From positions 13,468 through 21,662 of the forward strand of contig JAJZUR010000007.1 of assembly GCA_021848375.1 (NCBI GenBank): a DNA stretch of 8,195 bases, written 5' to 3'. This DNA comes from Pseudomonadota bacterium. Lineage in GTDB: Bacteria; Pseudomonadota; Gammaproteobacteria; UBA6186; Azoamicaceae. Position numbers and translations under genes: made by a program. Below the pieces are notes generated by a model, which was given only the letters and a program-made list of their open reading frames with translations, was not told the DNA's origin and did no database searches. This document shows, piece after piece, positions 1 through 6,890 of the stretch (position 1 is its first letter; each line of letters starts with the position of its first letter).

Positions 1-1425
1 TTTTCCACCCATCACTAATGCGGCGGGATCCTCCCAATGACTCACTAAAGACTTGTAAAAATTTATTGCACTTGAGACAGTTAAAATATCCGCTAATTTA
101 TAGGCTTTATCACCCATTAAGCTCGGTCTATACCCTTTTGGTATTATTTTTGCGAAACTATCCCACCATTTAGGTGATATTTGACGAATACCTCGCGCAC
201 CCATTAAACGTAACCACATCGGCAGCCAACGCAGTTTTTGCCAAATGGCTTGTCCCAATAAATAACGATTATATCCAGCAAATAATTCATCACCCCCATC
301 CCCGGATAAACTGATAGTCACCTTTTCTCGCGCCAATCTTGACACTAAAAAGGTCGGGATTTGGGATACATCCGCAAAAGGCTCATCACACCAATCGGGG
401 ATACTGGGAATAACTGCCTGCGCCTCTTTTGGGGTTACATAATATTCATGATGATCAGTTCCTAAATGTTTGGCAACCTCGGCCGCATACTTCGCTTCAT
501 CATACCCCGATTCATGAAAGCCAATCGAAAAAGTTTGGATCGGACGCGCGCTTTGCGCTTGCATCAATGCAACAACAGTTGAACTATCAATTCCCCCCGA
601 AAGAAAAGCCCCCAGGGGAACATCAGCGACCATGCGTCGTCCAATCGCATCTCGCAATAGCGTATCTAATTCAGATATTAATGACTTATCGTCGCTCACA
701 AAACAATGTTCTCGTCCTAATGTAAGGACATCCTGTAAATCCCAAAAACGCGACTCTTCTATTTTCTCTTTGCTATCTATGGAAAGGATGGTTCCTGGTG
801 AAAGCTTCTGAATCCCTTTAAGAATTGAAAGCGGCGCTGGCACATAGTTATACCGAAAATAAGTGGTTAATGCATCTCTGTCGATTTCTGGAGACCAAAC
901 AGGATGCGGCTCAAAACTCTTTATTTGCGAACCAAACAATAAAACACCCTGATTAAATCCCCAATAGAGCGGTTTTATCCCCACTCTGTCGCGCGCTAAA
1001 TATAATTTTTTGATTTGCTTATCCCACAGCGCAAAAGCAAACATTCCAATAAAGCGTTGGCAAGCGGCTGCCACACCCCAATGTTCACACGCCTCTAAAA
1101 TTACTTCGGTGTCAGAATATCCACGAAACTGATAACCAAGAGAAATTAATTCTTTTCTTAATTCCGCTGCGTTATAAATCTCACCGTTATACGTAATGAC
1201 ACTGCGCCCACTCGCTGAAATCATCGGTTGATATCCAGCTTCTGATAAATCCACAATAGACAATCGACGATGACCAAAGGCCAAGCCTTCTGTTTCATCT
1301 CCCCACGTCCCAAATGAATCTGGCCCGCGACGTTCAATGTTAAGCGCCATCCTTTCGGCCAATGCTAATAATTCCGTCTTTGAAAGACTCGCTTTAAAAT
1401 TCCAAAAACCGGTTATTCCACACAT
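1..1425 (-). CDS. Glutamine-hydrolysing asparagine synthase-type amidotransferase (AsnB family), 3' end outside window
   Basis: This is an AsnB-family amidotransferase. It splits ammonia from glutamine in an N-terminal glutaminase domain and transfers it to an ATP-activated carboxylate in a C-terminal synthetase domain. The 475 visible residues begin MCGITGF, so the nucleophile Cys2 is intact after removal of Met. The glutaminase motifs RGPD and NGEIYN follow. The synthetase half shows the ATP pyrophosphatase loop SGGIDSS and the motif SGDGGDELFAGYNRY. Family members have about 600-650 residues, so roughly the last quarter is missing. The ATG at 1425 is fixed by the Cys2 rule; a GAGG sits ten bases upstream, inside the preceding gene. 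The start overlaps the end of the glycosyltransferase gene by 13 bases, which suggests translational coupling. In surface polysaccharide clusters such proteins often amidate a uronic acid or another sugar carboxylate, so that role is inferred here. Plain asparagine synthesis remains possible. Confidence 0.95.
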   Translation of the reverse strand, partial: MCGITGFWNFKASLSKTELLALAERMALNIERRGPDSFGTWGDETEGLAFGHRRLSIVDLSEAGYQPMISASGRSVITYNGEIYNAAELRKELISLGYQFRGYSDTEVILEACEHWGVAAACQRFIGMFAFALWDKQIKKLYLARDRVGIKPLYWGFNQGVLLFGSQIKSFEPHPVWSPEIDRDALTTYFRYNYVPAPLSILKGIQKLSPGTILSIDSKEKIEESRFWDLQDVLTLGREHCFVSDDKSLISELDTLLRDAIGRRMVADVPLGAFLSGGIDSSTVVALMQAQSARPIQTFSIGFHESGYDEAKYAAEVAKHLGTDHHEYYVTPKEAQAVIPSIPDWCDEPFADVSQIPTFLVSRLAREKVTISLSGDGGDELFAGYNRYLLGQAIWQKLRWLPMWLRLMGARGIRQISPKWWDSFAKIIPKGYRPSLMGDKAYKLADILTVSSAINFYKSLVSHWEDPAALVMGGK

Positions 1426-2612
1426 ATGTTGCGAACCTCGGTTGCGGTTTTTTCCAGGCATTCTTCATACAGTTTATGATAGGCGTTTACACATGCCGCT
1501 AGCGAAAAATTTTGCTGAACCCTTGCTTTTGCCAATTGCCCAAATGCCTGAATATTGGTTGGACTCGAAGCCAATTTGAGCAGTGCATCCGCAAGCTCTT
1601 TTGGTGCTTTGGGAGGAACAACATAGCCAGTTTCACCCTCTACAACGGCCTCTTTATTACCGCCCACATCGGTTACCACCATGGGTAACCCTGCTGTCAT
1701 CCCTTCTAAAATGGCGTTTGAAAATCCTTCCTCATGAGAGCATAAAATACCGATATCTGCAGCACTTAACAGATCCGGAACATCGCTTCTGCTGCCCAAC
1801 CATAAAATGTGTTTGGCTACATTCAATTGTTCCGCGCTTTGCTGAAGTGCTTTTAAAATTCCATCATCACGTCCCACGCACAATAAAACCCAATTCTCTT
1901 TTAATTGATTCTGGATTAGATTAAATGCTTCTAAGAGATCATGATGGCCTTTATAGGGAATTAAATTTGCAACCATAATAAATATTAAAGCATCGTTGGC
2001 AATACCCAATTCTTTTCGACAAATCTCTCGGGGTTTAACTTGTTTAAACGGCTCTACATTGATCCCATTGTAAATAAGCCTTAAGTGATCCTCTGGGATC
2101 CTTTCTGCTTTTAATTGTGCAATGATCGCAGCACTATTTCCAAGCGCCATCGATATATGGGGATGTAATATCTTTTCACACCAAGCGATCCCTTTTCTTC
2201 GCAATTGATAAGTATTTAAGGAACGCCGACTCATTAATTTAGATCCTTTAAATCCCGCCAACCATGCCCCACTCATTCCTAAAACATACGCTTCGGGTAG
2301 AAAAAAATGCAATATGGTTGGTTGTTCGCTTCTGAAATAACGCGCTAATTGAATAAGGCAATATGCTATTCGTAAGCCTCTTGCAAGCACTCTTGGTAAT
2401 TTCTGGATTTGACTTAACTGCTTTTCTGGGATAACAGAAATAACGGGCACGCCATTAGATTCTAAATATGGCACAAGCGCGCCTCGTTTGGAGAGTACTA
2501 AAACACGCACATTCCAGCCACGTGAGACCAACAAAGGCAACACCATCGTCAAATGCCGTTCTGTCCCCCCGACTTCTAAATTACCAATAACGACGCATAG
2601 ATCTTTTTTCAA
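1413..2612 (-). CDS. GT4-family glycosyltransferase of a polysaccharide cluster
   Basis: This 399-residue protein has the layout of a retaining GT-B glycosyltransferase of family GT4, which transfers a sugar from a nucleotide donor to a lipid-linked glycan at the cytoplasmic membrane. The N-terminal domain opens with the acceptor-side loop NLEVGGTERHL (residues 11-21). The C-terminal donor domain starts near residue 207 with VANLIPYKGHHDLLEAF. It carries the E-x7-E motif EGFSNAILE (Glu295 and Glu303), followed by a GLPMVVTDVGG segment typical of the family. Length is normal and the gene is intact. The start is TTG: an ATG eight bases upstream is out of frame and soon meets a stop, while AAGGGA lies eight bases before the TTG. 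An in-frame TAA lies five codons upstream, which excludes a longer protein. Donor and acceptor sugars cannot be read from the sequence. Confidence 0.94.
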   Translation of the reverse strand: MKKDLCVVIGNLEVGGTERHLTMVLPLLVSRGWNVRVLVLSKRGALVPYLESNGVPVISVIPEKQLSQIQKLPRVLARGLRIAYCLIQLARYFRSEQPTILHFFLPEAYVLGMSGAWLAGFKGSKLMSRRSLNTYQLRRKGIAWCEKILHPHISMALGNSAAIIAQLKAERIPEDHLRLIYNGINVEPFKQVKPREICRKELGIANDALIFIMVANLIPYKGHHDLLEAFNLIQNQLKENWVLLCVGRDDGILKALQQSAEQLNVAKHILWLGSRSDVPDLLSAADIGILCSHEEGFSNAILEGMTAGLPMVVTDVGGNKEAVVEGETGYVVPPKAPKELADALLKLASSPTNIQAFGQLAKARVQQNFSLAACVNAYHKLYEECLEKTATEVRNICVE

Positions 2613-2640
2613 AAATGCATTCCCTTAATAAAATAGGACT

Positions 2641-2654
2641 GAGTTAAATAACTC
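2641..2654. repeat. Small inverted repeat between oxidoreductase and glycosyltransferase genes
   Basis: GAGTTA and TAACTC form a perfect 6-bp stem around two A residues in the 52-base gap between the two genes. On the minus strand, the direction of the operon, no clean T-tract follows, so it is not a convincing terminator. It could slow transcription or protect an mRNA end. On the plus strand it is followed by TGTTTTT, but there is no plus-strand gene there to terminate. Confidence 0.3.
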
Positions 2655-2664
2655 TGTTTTTACC

Positions 2665-3762
2665 TTAAATTATATCATACACTTTATCTGCAATCGCTAA
2701 AGCCGCGGTTAATCCCGGTGATTCAATACCAAACAAGTTCACAAGACCTGCAACGCCATGACGATCGACTCCATCTATCCTAAAATCTGCAGCCGTTGAG
2801 CCTTCGGGCGTAATTTTGGGCCTCACGCCCACATACCCGGGTTGCAACGCGCCATCCGGGCATTCTGGCCAATAACGTCGAATGGCTTCATAAAATACTT
2901 CTCCCCGCTCTGGTTCCACCACATAATTTGGCTCTGTCACCCATTCCGTATCTGGACCAAAACGAGCTTGATTGGCTAAATCTAACGTCAAATGCACGCC
3001 TAATCCTGCTGAATTTGGCACAGGGTAAATCAAATGCCTAAAAGGCGAACGTACCCCTAAGGTAAAATAAGAACCTTTACAATAATAGGGAGTTGGAATG
3101 GTTTCTGGTTTTACACCTGCAATGCTTTTGGCAATGTTCGGCGCTGATAATCCCGCTGAATTGATGACTATTTTCGAAATAATTTCATTTTCACCCGTTG
3201 TGCCTTTCACCTGTAATCGAATTCCTTCTCGATCAGCTTTTCCACAAACAACCTTGCTGTCTACTGCTAACATAGCCCCTGCAGCCTCAGCATCTCCCAA
3301 GAGTGCCAACATGAAACCATGACTATCAATAATACCGGTAGACGGAGATAAAATACCTGCAACTGCACGAAGTGAAGGTTCCAATGTATTCAGTTCTTTT
3401 TCGGTTAGAAAAGTTAAATCATGCACTCCATTGGCAATCGCTTTTTTCTCTATGGTTTTTAAGACCGGTATTTCAAGCTCCGAAGTTGCAACGATCAACT
3501 TGCCCAATTGCTGATGAGAAATACCGTGTTCAACGCAATATTGATAGAGTTGAGTTTTACCTTTTACGCACAGCTTTGCTTTTAGGCTACCTTCTGGATA
3601 GTAAATTCCAGCATGAATCACTTCACTATTACGAGAACTGGTTTCAGTGCCAAAGGTTTCAGCAGCCTCTAGAATTACCACTTCCCGACCAGCCATCGCT
3701 AAACGCCTTGCGCATGCCAAGCCAATCAGCCCTGCCCCAATCACAATAGACTCAATATTCAT
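2665..3762 (-). CDS. FAD-dependent oxidoreductase, L-2-hydroxyglutarate oxidase (LhgO) family
   Basis: This 365-residue flavoprotein belongs to the DAO-fold (glycine oxidase-like) superfamily, which oxidises 2-hydroxy or 2-amino acids using FAD. The FAD-binding Rossmann motif is GAGLIG (residues 9-14), with Glu32 at the end of the second strand to hold the ribose. The block SSRNSEVIHAGIYYP (42-56) is the hallmark of the L-2-hydroxyglutarate dehydrogenase/oxidase branch. GVRPKITP and NLFGIESPGLTAALAIA near the C-terminus fit the closing FAD-binding segment. No signal peptide or membrane anchor is apparent. The gene is intact and starts at ATG with only a weak ribosome binding site. It lies 32 bases after the phosphatase gene and 52 before the glycosyltransferase gene. 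This operon context makes an oxidation of a sugar-derived hydroxy acid as likely as 2-hydroxyglutarate metabolism, so the substrate is left open. Confidence 0.92.
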   Translation of the reverse strand: MNIESIVIGAGLIGLACARRLAMAGREVVILEAAETFGTETSSRNSEVIHAGIYYPEGSLKAKLCVKGKTQLYQYCVEHGISHQQLGKLIVATSELEIPVLKTIEKKAIANGVHDLTFLTEKELNTLEPSLRAVAGILSPSTGIIDSHGFMLALLGDAEAAGAMLAVDSKVVCGKADREGIRLQVKGTTGENEIISKIVINSAGLSAPNIAKSIAGVKPETIPTPYYCKGSYFTLGVRSPFRHLIYPVPNSAGLGVHLTLDLANQARFGPDTEWVTEPNYVVEPERGEVFYEAIRRYWPECPDGALQPGYVGVRPKITPEGSTAADFRIDGVDRHGVAGLVNLFGIESPGLTAALAIADKVYDII

Positions 3763-3794
3763 ACCCTAAATCCACAACAAATTTTCTAACCAAA

Positions 3795-4337
3795 TTATCT
3801 AAAAATTTTTTGGGAAATGATAGCGTTTGCCGCTTCTTCGAGTGAATCAACGATTAAATTCGGTTGGCAAAGTGCAGACTCTTGATAAGAATAATCAATT
3901 AAAATAGTTCGACAGCCCGCGGCACGACCAGCCAGCACATCACTATATCTATCACCAATCATAACACTACGCTGAAAATCTATCCCAAATTTTTCTGCCG
4001 CTTTTAGCAACATGCCAGGCTTTGGTTTACGACAACTACATCCATCAGTTTGGGAATGATAACACACCATTATCTCATCTAAAAATACAGTCTTTGCCAA
4101 CATAACATGCATCGCTTCAACCACAGATTGTGTGACAAACCCATTCCCAACATCCGGCTGATTCGTCACTACAATCACGTGTAAACCCATTTTTTGAAAG
4201 CTTTGCGTAATGAAACCCGCTTCTGGAAAAATATGAAAATCTTCCAGCCGTCGCGGCGCAAACGGTTTTCCATTTTGAATAAAACTTTTGTTTAATACGC
4301 CATCTCTATCTAAAAAGACGGCAGATTTTAATTTCAT
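3795..4337 (-). CDS. HAD-IIIA phosphatase, D-glycero-D-manno-heptose-1,7-bisphosphate 7-phosphatase (GmhB) type
   Basis: This 180-residue enzyme is a HAD-superfamily phosphatase of subclass IIIA. GmhB removes the 7-phosphate from heptose 1,7-bisphosphate on the route to ADP- or GDP-heptose for LPS core, O-antigen or capsule. Motif I is DRDGVLN, with nucleophile Asp10 and acid/base Asp12. Motif II is VVTNQ, with Thr58. Lys104 or Lys106 of RKPKPG serves as motif III. Motif IV is GDRYSD, with Asp129 and Asp133. A zinc-binding loop with Cys92, His94, Cys100 and Cys102 is complete, a feature of GmhB rather than of the related histidinol phosphatases that lack it. Length matches the family. It is the first gene of the leftward operon. 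No clear Shine-Dalgarno is seen, but the ATG gives the short N-terminus normal for the family. Whether it serves heptose or another sugar bisphosphate is not shown by sequence alone. Confidence 0.9.
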   Translation of the reverse strand: MKLKSAVFLDRDGVLNKSFIQNGKPFAPRRLEDFHIFPEAGFITQSFQKMGLHVIVVTNQPDVGNGFVTQSVVEAMHVMLAKTVFLDEIMVCYHSQTDGCSCRKPKPGMLLKAAEKFGIDFQRSVMIGDRYSDVLAGRAAGCRTILIDYSYQESALCQPNLIVDSLEEAANAIISQKIFR

Positions 4338-4389
4338 ACAAGTTATTCGCCTTAAAGCACTCTTATCATTCCTGTAAACTAAAGCAAAC

Positions 4390-4426
4390 TGGATCCCAAA
4401 GAAACTGTGTAAAGATCCAATTTTTT
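4390..4426 (+). repeat. Inverted repeat with T6 tract in the gap before the tRNA gene
   Basis: TGGATC (4390-4395) and GATCCA (4414-4419) are complementary across an 18-base loop, and a run of six T follows at 4421. Read rightward this resembles a weak intrinsic terminator, but no plus-strand gene lies upstream of it. It may block antisense transcription into the tRNA or be a chance palindrome in the leader of the leftward operon. The rest of the 4338-4493 gap shows no strong operator, and it should also contain the promoter of the leftward operon. Confidence 0.25.
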
Positions 4427-4451
4427 GTTAATTGAATAAATCATTTTCACC

Positions 4452-4481
4452 TTGCAGCCTCCCCTGATATTCGGGTATGCT
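4452..4481 (+). promoter_or_regulatory. Probable sigma-70 promoter of the tRNA-Ser gene
   Basis: A -35-like TTGCAG (4452-4457) and a -10-like TATGCT (4476-4481) are separated by 18 bases. A GG just before the -10 adds little. The predicted transcript start, near 4488, lies just upstream of the mature tRNA 5' end at 4494, as expected for a tRNA leader. The match is moderate and rests on position and hexamer similarity only. Confidence 0.4.
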
Positions 4482-4493
4482 AACAATCAATTT

Positions 4494-4584
4494 GGAGAGG
4501 TGTCCGAGTGGTTGAAGGAGCACGCCTGGAAAGCGTGTGTACGTTTATAGCGTACCGAGGGTTCGAATCCCTCTCTCTCCGCCA
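4494..4584 (+). tRNA. tRNA-Ser (anticodon GGA)
   Basis: This 91-base gene folds as a class II tRNA. The acceptor strands GGAGAGG and TCTCTCC pair with one G-T wobble, followed by discriminator G and an encoded CCA. The anticodon stem CACGC/GCGTG encloses loop CTGGAAA, giving anticodon GGA, which reads UCC and UCU. The long variable arm (TACG/CGTA stem) is the serine identity feature. The T arm GAGGG-TTCGAAT-CCCTC is perfect. The sequence closely resembles enterobacterial tRNA-Ser(GGA). It is the only RNA gene seen. Its 3' end is the type of site used by integrases, but no duplicate of the 3' end was found within the window. Confidence 0.97.
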
Positions 4585-4619
4585 GCAGCTTTAAATGAAT
4601 ATCAAGGTTAAATACATGT

Positions 4620-5132
4620 TAACTGACTCGCAACAACCAAGTTCAGCGCCATTGTCTTTGCGACGACAATCGATTTTAGCCGCCAGCAAACGCTATGCAA
4701 AAGAATTTCCAGAATGGCAAGTTAATACCTTAAAAGTCAACCACCGTGAAGAATTAAATAGTCATAAACGGGCACCTACCAGCCCTGGGGCTACTATCAA
4801 AGCGTAGATTTAGGGCACCGCTATCAAGTGAAACGTATTGTGGTAAAGCCAGGCGCAAAAACTTCAACACAGATCCATTATCACCGCTCTGAACATTGGG
4901 TTGTCGTAGAAGGCATTGCAAAAGTCACGCGTGGGGACGAAATACTACAAATTCATGAAAATGAATCCGTGTATTTACCCATGGGCATTAAGCATCGCAT
5001 TGAAAATCCTGGGGAAATCCCTTTACATTTGATTGAAGTTCAATCGGGTTCGTATCTAGGCGAAGTGATATTGTGCGCATCGAAGATGAATATGGGCGGG
5101 TTGACACTATGACCTTTTGTGATGCAAGCTGA
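4620..5132 (+). pseudogene. manC: Decayed manC fragment (type II mannose-1-phosphate guanylyltransferase / mannose-6-phosphate isomerase)
   Basis: The C-terminal cupin (phosphomannose isomerase) end of ManC is recognisable but split over three frames. From about 4721 one frame reads VNTLKVNHREELNSHK, like the ManC linker. The next frame continues from about 4768 with TYQPWGYYQSVD and an unbroken cupin core, including HYHRSEHWVVVEG, ENESVYLP and VQSGSYLGE. At 5065 the family ending DIVRIEDEYGR continues in the third frame, to a stop at 5130-5132. Each jump fits one lost base. Most of the nucleotidyltransferase domain is missing. A weaker match, CDDNRF plus LAA around 4659-4684, may be a scrap of the N-terminal domain, which would imply a large internal deletion as well; the left boundary is therefore uncertain. 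A 94-residue cupin read from the GTG at 4828 could in theory be made, but no ribosome binding site supports it. An intact ManC would supply GDP-mannose for polysaccharide synthesis. Confidence 0.85.
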
Positions 5133-5197
5133 TAACTTATTCTTTATAAATGTTTCGTTATTGCATCTTAAAATAAATGGGAATCTACACGACATCT

Positions 5198-5204
5198 GAA
5201 GAGG
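5198..5204 (+). promoter_or_regulatory. Ribosome binding site of the ankyrin-PARG gene
   Basis: GAAGAGG lies six bases before the ATG at 5211, a good Shine-Dalgarno match at normal spacing, and it fixes the start codon. The 78-base gap between the manC remnant and this gene is AT-rich. It includes TATAAA and TAAAAT stretches that could act as -10 elements, but neither has a convincing -35 partner, so no promoter is called. Confidence 0.6.
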
Positions 5205-5210
5205 TTAAAT

Positions 5211-6890
5211 ATGTTTGAGCATGAATTCTTTGAAGCCGTACGAAAAAATAACTATGACACAGTATGGGGAATGATCTCGGGTCAATTGATCCAAAATCAA
5301 TACATGAATGTTAATATCATTGAAAATGAAGAAACCCCTTTAACCCACGCCATTAAAAATGGATATGATAAGATTGCTCATTGCCTTATTGACCATGGCG
5401 CCGATTTTAATACCCCTAATGCGAATGGATATTCGCCCCTTGATCTTGCTGAACATTCAATTCATAACACTATCCGCACTCTAGTCTCAAAACTAAGAAC
5501 CATGGGCGCTAAAAACTTGAAGGTAAATATCACATCCACCATTGATAAACAAATCCTACTCCAAAAATTTCAAGAAAATTTACAAATTGGTCTTCAAAAA
5601 CCTGAATTTTCTAAGGTTAAACAGCATTATAATCAAGTCATTATTTCTCTACAAGATGCGTTAAATAAAATTTCAGGTCCACAAATCAATCCAGAAAACA
5701 TCATTTCTTTAAAAGATAATTTCTCTCAAGCATTAGCTGAATTAGTAAAGAAAAATACTGACTGGGCAGCAAGCAATTTTTCGGCTGTGAAAAGACCAAG
5801 TAACCATGTGGCTCCCATTGTTGCAGAGGAAGCAAAGTTGATTTTAGAAAACTGCATGAAAGATATCATTAAAAAACCTAGCACACTTTTACAATATGAA
5901 GCAAAAACTACCCAATCGACAACTTCTAGCTATAGAACCAGAACGCAAGTGATGGCAGAAACTGATTCTATAATGCAAGCTCAGCAATATACGTTATCGA
6001 ATGGAAAAATTATCACAATTGATCCTGCTATAAACAAAAAAATGCAAACGGAAACTTGTATTTTTAGAGATGAGGAACCCGCATTTACAAATATTCCTCA
6101 ATTAGAAGAGAAATATCGTCAATATAGTAAAACAACGGTTGACGTTATGGATTCAGATGTATTTGACACTGCACAACTGTTACAGAAACAAGGCTATAAT
6201 GCAGTCACTTTAGATTTAGCACATGCCAGAAGTCCTGGTGGTGGCGCACGAAGTGAGGCAGCGGCACAAGAAGAATCACTTTACCGTCGGTGCAATTATG
6301 ACTTAGCTTTAAACCCAACAAAAAATCCAACTTTAAAAGCGGAACTAGACAGCATGAATAATGTATCTATTAGTAAACTTGGGAAACCCCGTAAAGAAAC
6401 AAAATATAAAATCCCAGTTTACGGCGCTATATATACTCCACAAGTTTGCGTTTTTCGAAAAGGTAAACATGAGAATGACGAATTAATGGAACCCTTTTAT
6501 GTCAACATGATTGCCGCGGCAGCACATTGCCCTTATGAGAGTGGCCACAAACTTAAAAAGGACGCACAGGCGTTTAGACAAAGTACCGAAAAAAAAATTA
6601 GGGCCATTCTACGTGTAGCGGCCATCAAAGGCCACGATGCCCTTGTATTAGGTGCCTTAGGATGCGGAGCATTTACGATGGATGGCATGATAAAACAAGA
6701 AACGGATGGATCTCCTTTTTCAACAACTACGGCCGTTGCAGAATGCTTTAGAAATGTATTGAAGGAAGATGAATTTAAGGGGGCCTTCAAACATGTAGCC
6801 TTTGCTATATTTGGGAGTAAGATGGCTCAAACGTTTTTGAACATTTTACCAAAAGAAGTCCTTGGAAAAACAAATACGCTAAAAGCGTAA
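5211..6890 (+). CDS. Ankyrin-repeat protein with microbial-type poly(ADP-ribose) glycohydrolase (PARG) domain; candidate host-directed effector
   Basis: This 559-residue protein joins two modules. Residues 1-100 hold ankyrin repeats: a degenerate first unit, then ETPLTHAIKNGYDKIAHCLI-DHGADFN and NGYSPLDLAEHS. Residues 110-230 form a helical, charged linker with no recognised domain. Residues from about 235 to 540 match the microbial-type PARG catalytic domain (TIGR02452, PF10021). RTRTQVMAETDSIM opens it. LAHARSPGGG then leads into GGG (343-345), seven residues, and QEE (353-355), the family signature with its paired catalytic glutamates. IYTPQVCVFRKG (407-418) and ALVLGALGCGAF (477-488) are the later family blocks. 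Such enzymes cleave ribose-ribose bonds of poly(ADP-ribose). There is no signal peptide or membrane segment. The gene stands alone, with no ADP-ribosyltransferase beside it. Hand-counted G+C at 5521-5640 is 28 percent, against 54 percent at 2821-2940 in the sugar operon. A role as a translocated effector is inference; removal of endogenous ADP-ribosylation is the alternative. Confidence 0.9.
   Translation: MFEHEFFEAVRKNNYDTVWGMISGQLIQNQYMNVNIIENEETPLTHAIKNGYDKIAHCLIDHGADFNTPNANGYSPLDLAEHSIHNTIRTLVSKLRTMGAKNLKVNITSTIDKQILLQKFQENLQIGLQKPEFSKVKQHYNQVIISLQDALNKISGPQINPENIISLKDNFSQALAELVKKNTDWAASNFSAVKRPSNHVAPIVAEEAKLILENCMKDIIKKPSTLLQYEAKTTQSTTSSYRTRTQVMAETDSIMQAQQYTLSNGKIITIDPAINKKMQTETCIFRDEEPAFTNIPQLEEKYRQYSKTTVDVMDSDVFDTAQLLQKQGYNAVTLDLAHARSPGGGARSEAAAQEESLYRRCNYDLALNPTKNPTLKAELDSMNNVSISKLGKPRKETKYKIPVYGAIYTPQVCVFRKGKHENDELMEPFYVNMIAAAAHCPYESGHKLKKDAQAFRQSTEKKIRAILRVAAIKGHDALVLGALGCGAFTMDGMIKQETDGSPFSTTTAVAECFRNVLKEDEFKGAFKHVAFAIFGSKMAQTFLNILPKEVLGKTNTLKA
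6875..6889 (-). terminator. Possible intrinsic terminator at the convergent gene ends
   Basis: TACGC and GCGTA form a 5-bp stem around a 5-base loop. On the minus strand the hairpin is followed by TTTGTTTTT, so it could end transcription of the membrane protein gene, whose TAG stop lies inside it. On the plus strand there is no T-tract, so it would not serve the PARG gene. The stem is short, and the call is tentative. Confidence 0.35.

Noticed and set aside
429..725. Plus-strand open frame within the amidotransferase gene
   Set aside because: It lies opposite the well-supported AsnB-family coding frame and has no domain or ribosome binding site; the same applies to plus-strand frames at 1337-1924 and 3098-3749 and the minus-strand frame at 6533-6790.
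4351..4378. Minus-strand promoter TTTACA - 16 bases - TTTAAG for the leftward operon
   Set aside because: The -10 match is weak and would start transcription only about seven bases before the ATG of the phosphatase gene, so it was not called.
4595..4807. Independent 70-residue gene just after the tRNA
   Set aside because: Its second half aligns with the ManC linker and it ends at the frameshift; its first half shows no recognisable family or clear ribosome binding site.
4828..5112. Independent small cupin protein of 94 residues
   Set aside because: The homology extends on both sides in other frames (PWGYYQS before, DIVRIEDEYGR after), and no ribosome binding site precedes the GTG, so it is better explained as part of a broken manC.
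6846..6887. C-terminal Dot/Icm secretion signal on the ankyrin-PARG protein
   Set aside because: The last 20 residues have a Leu at position -3 but only one Glu and no E-block, so a type IV signal cannot be claimed from the sequence.
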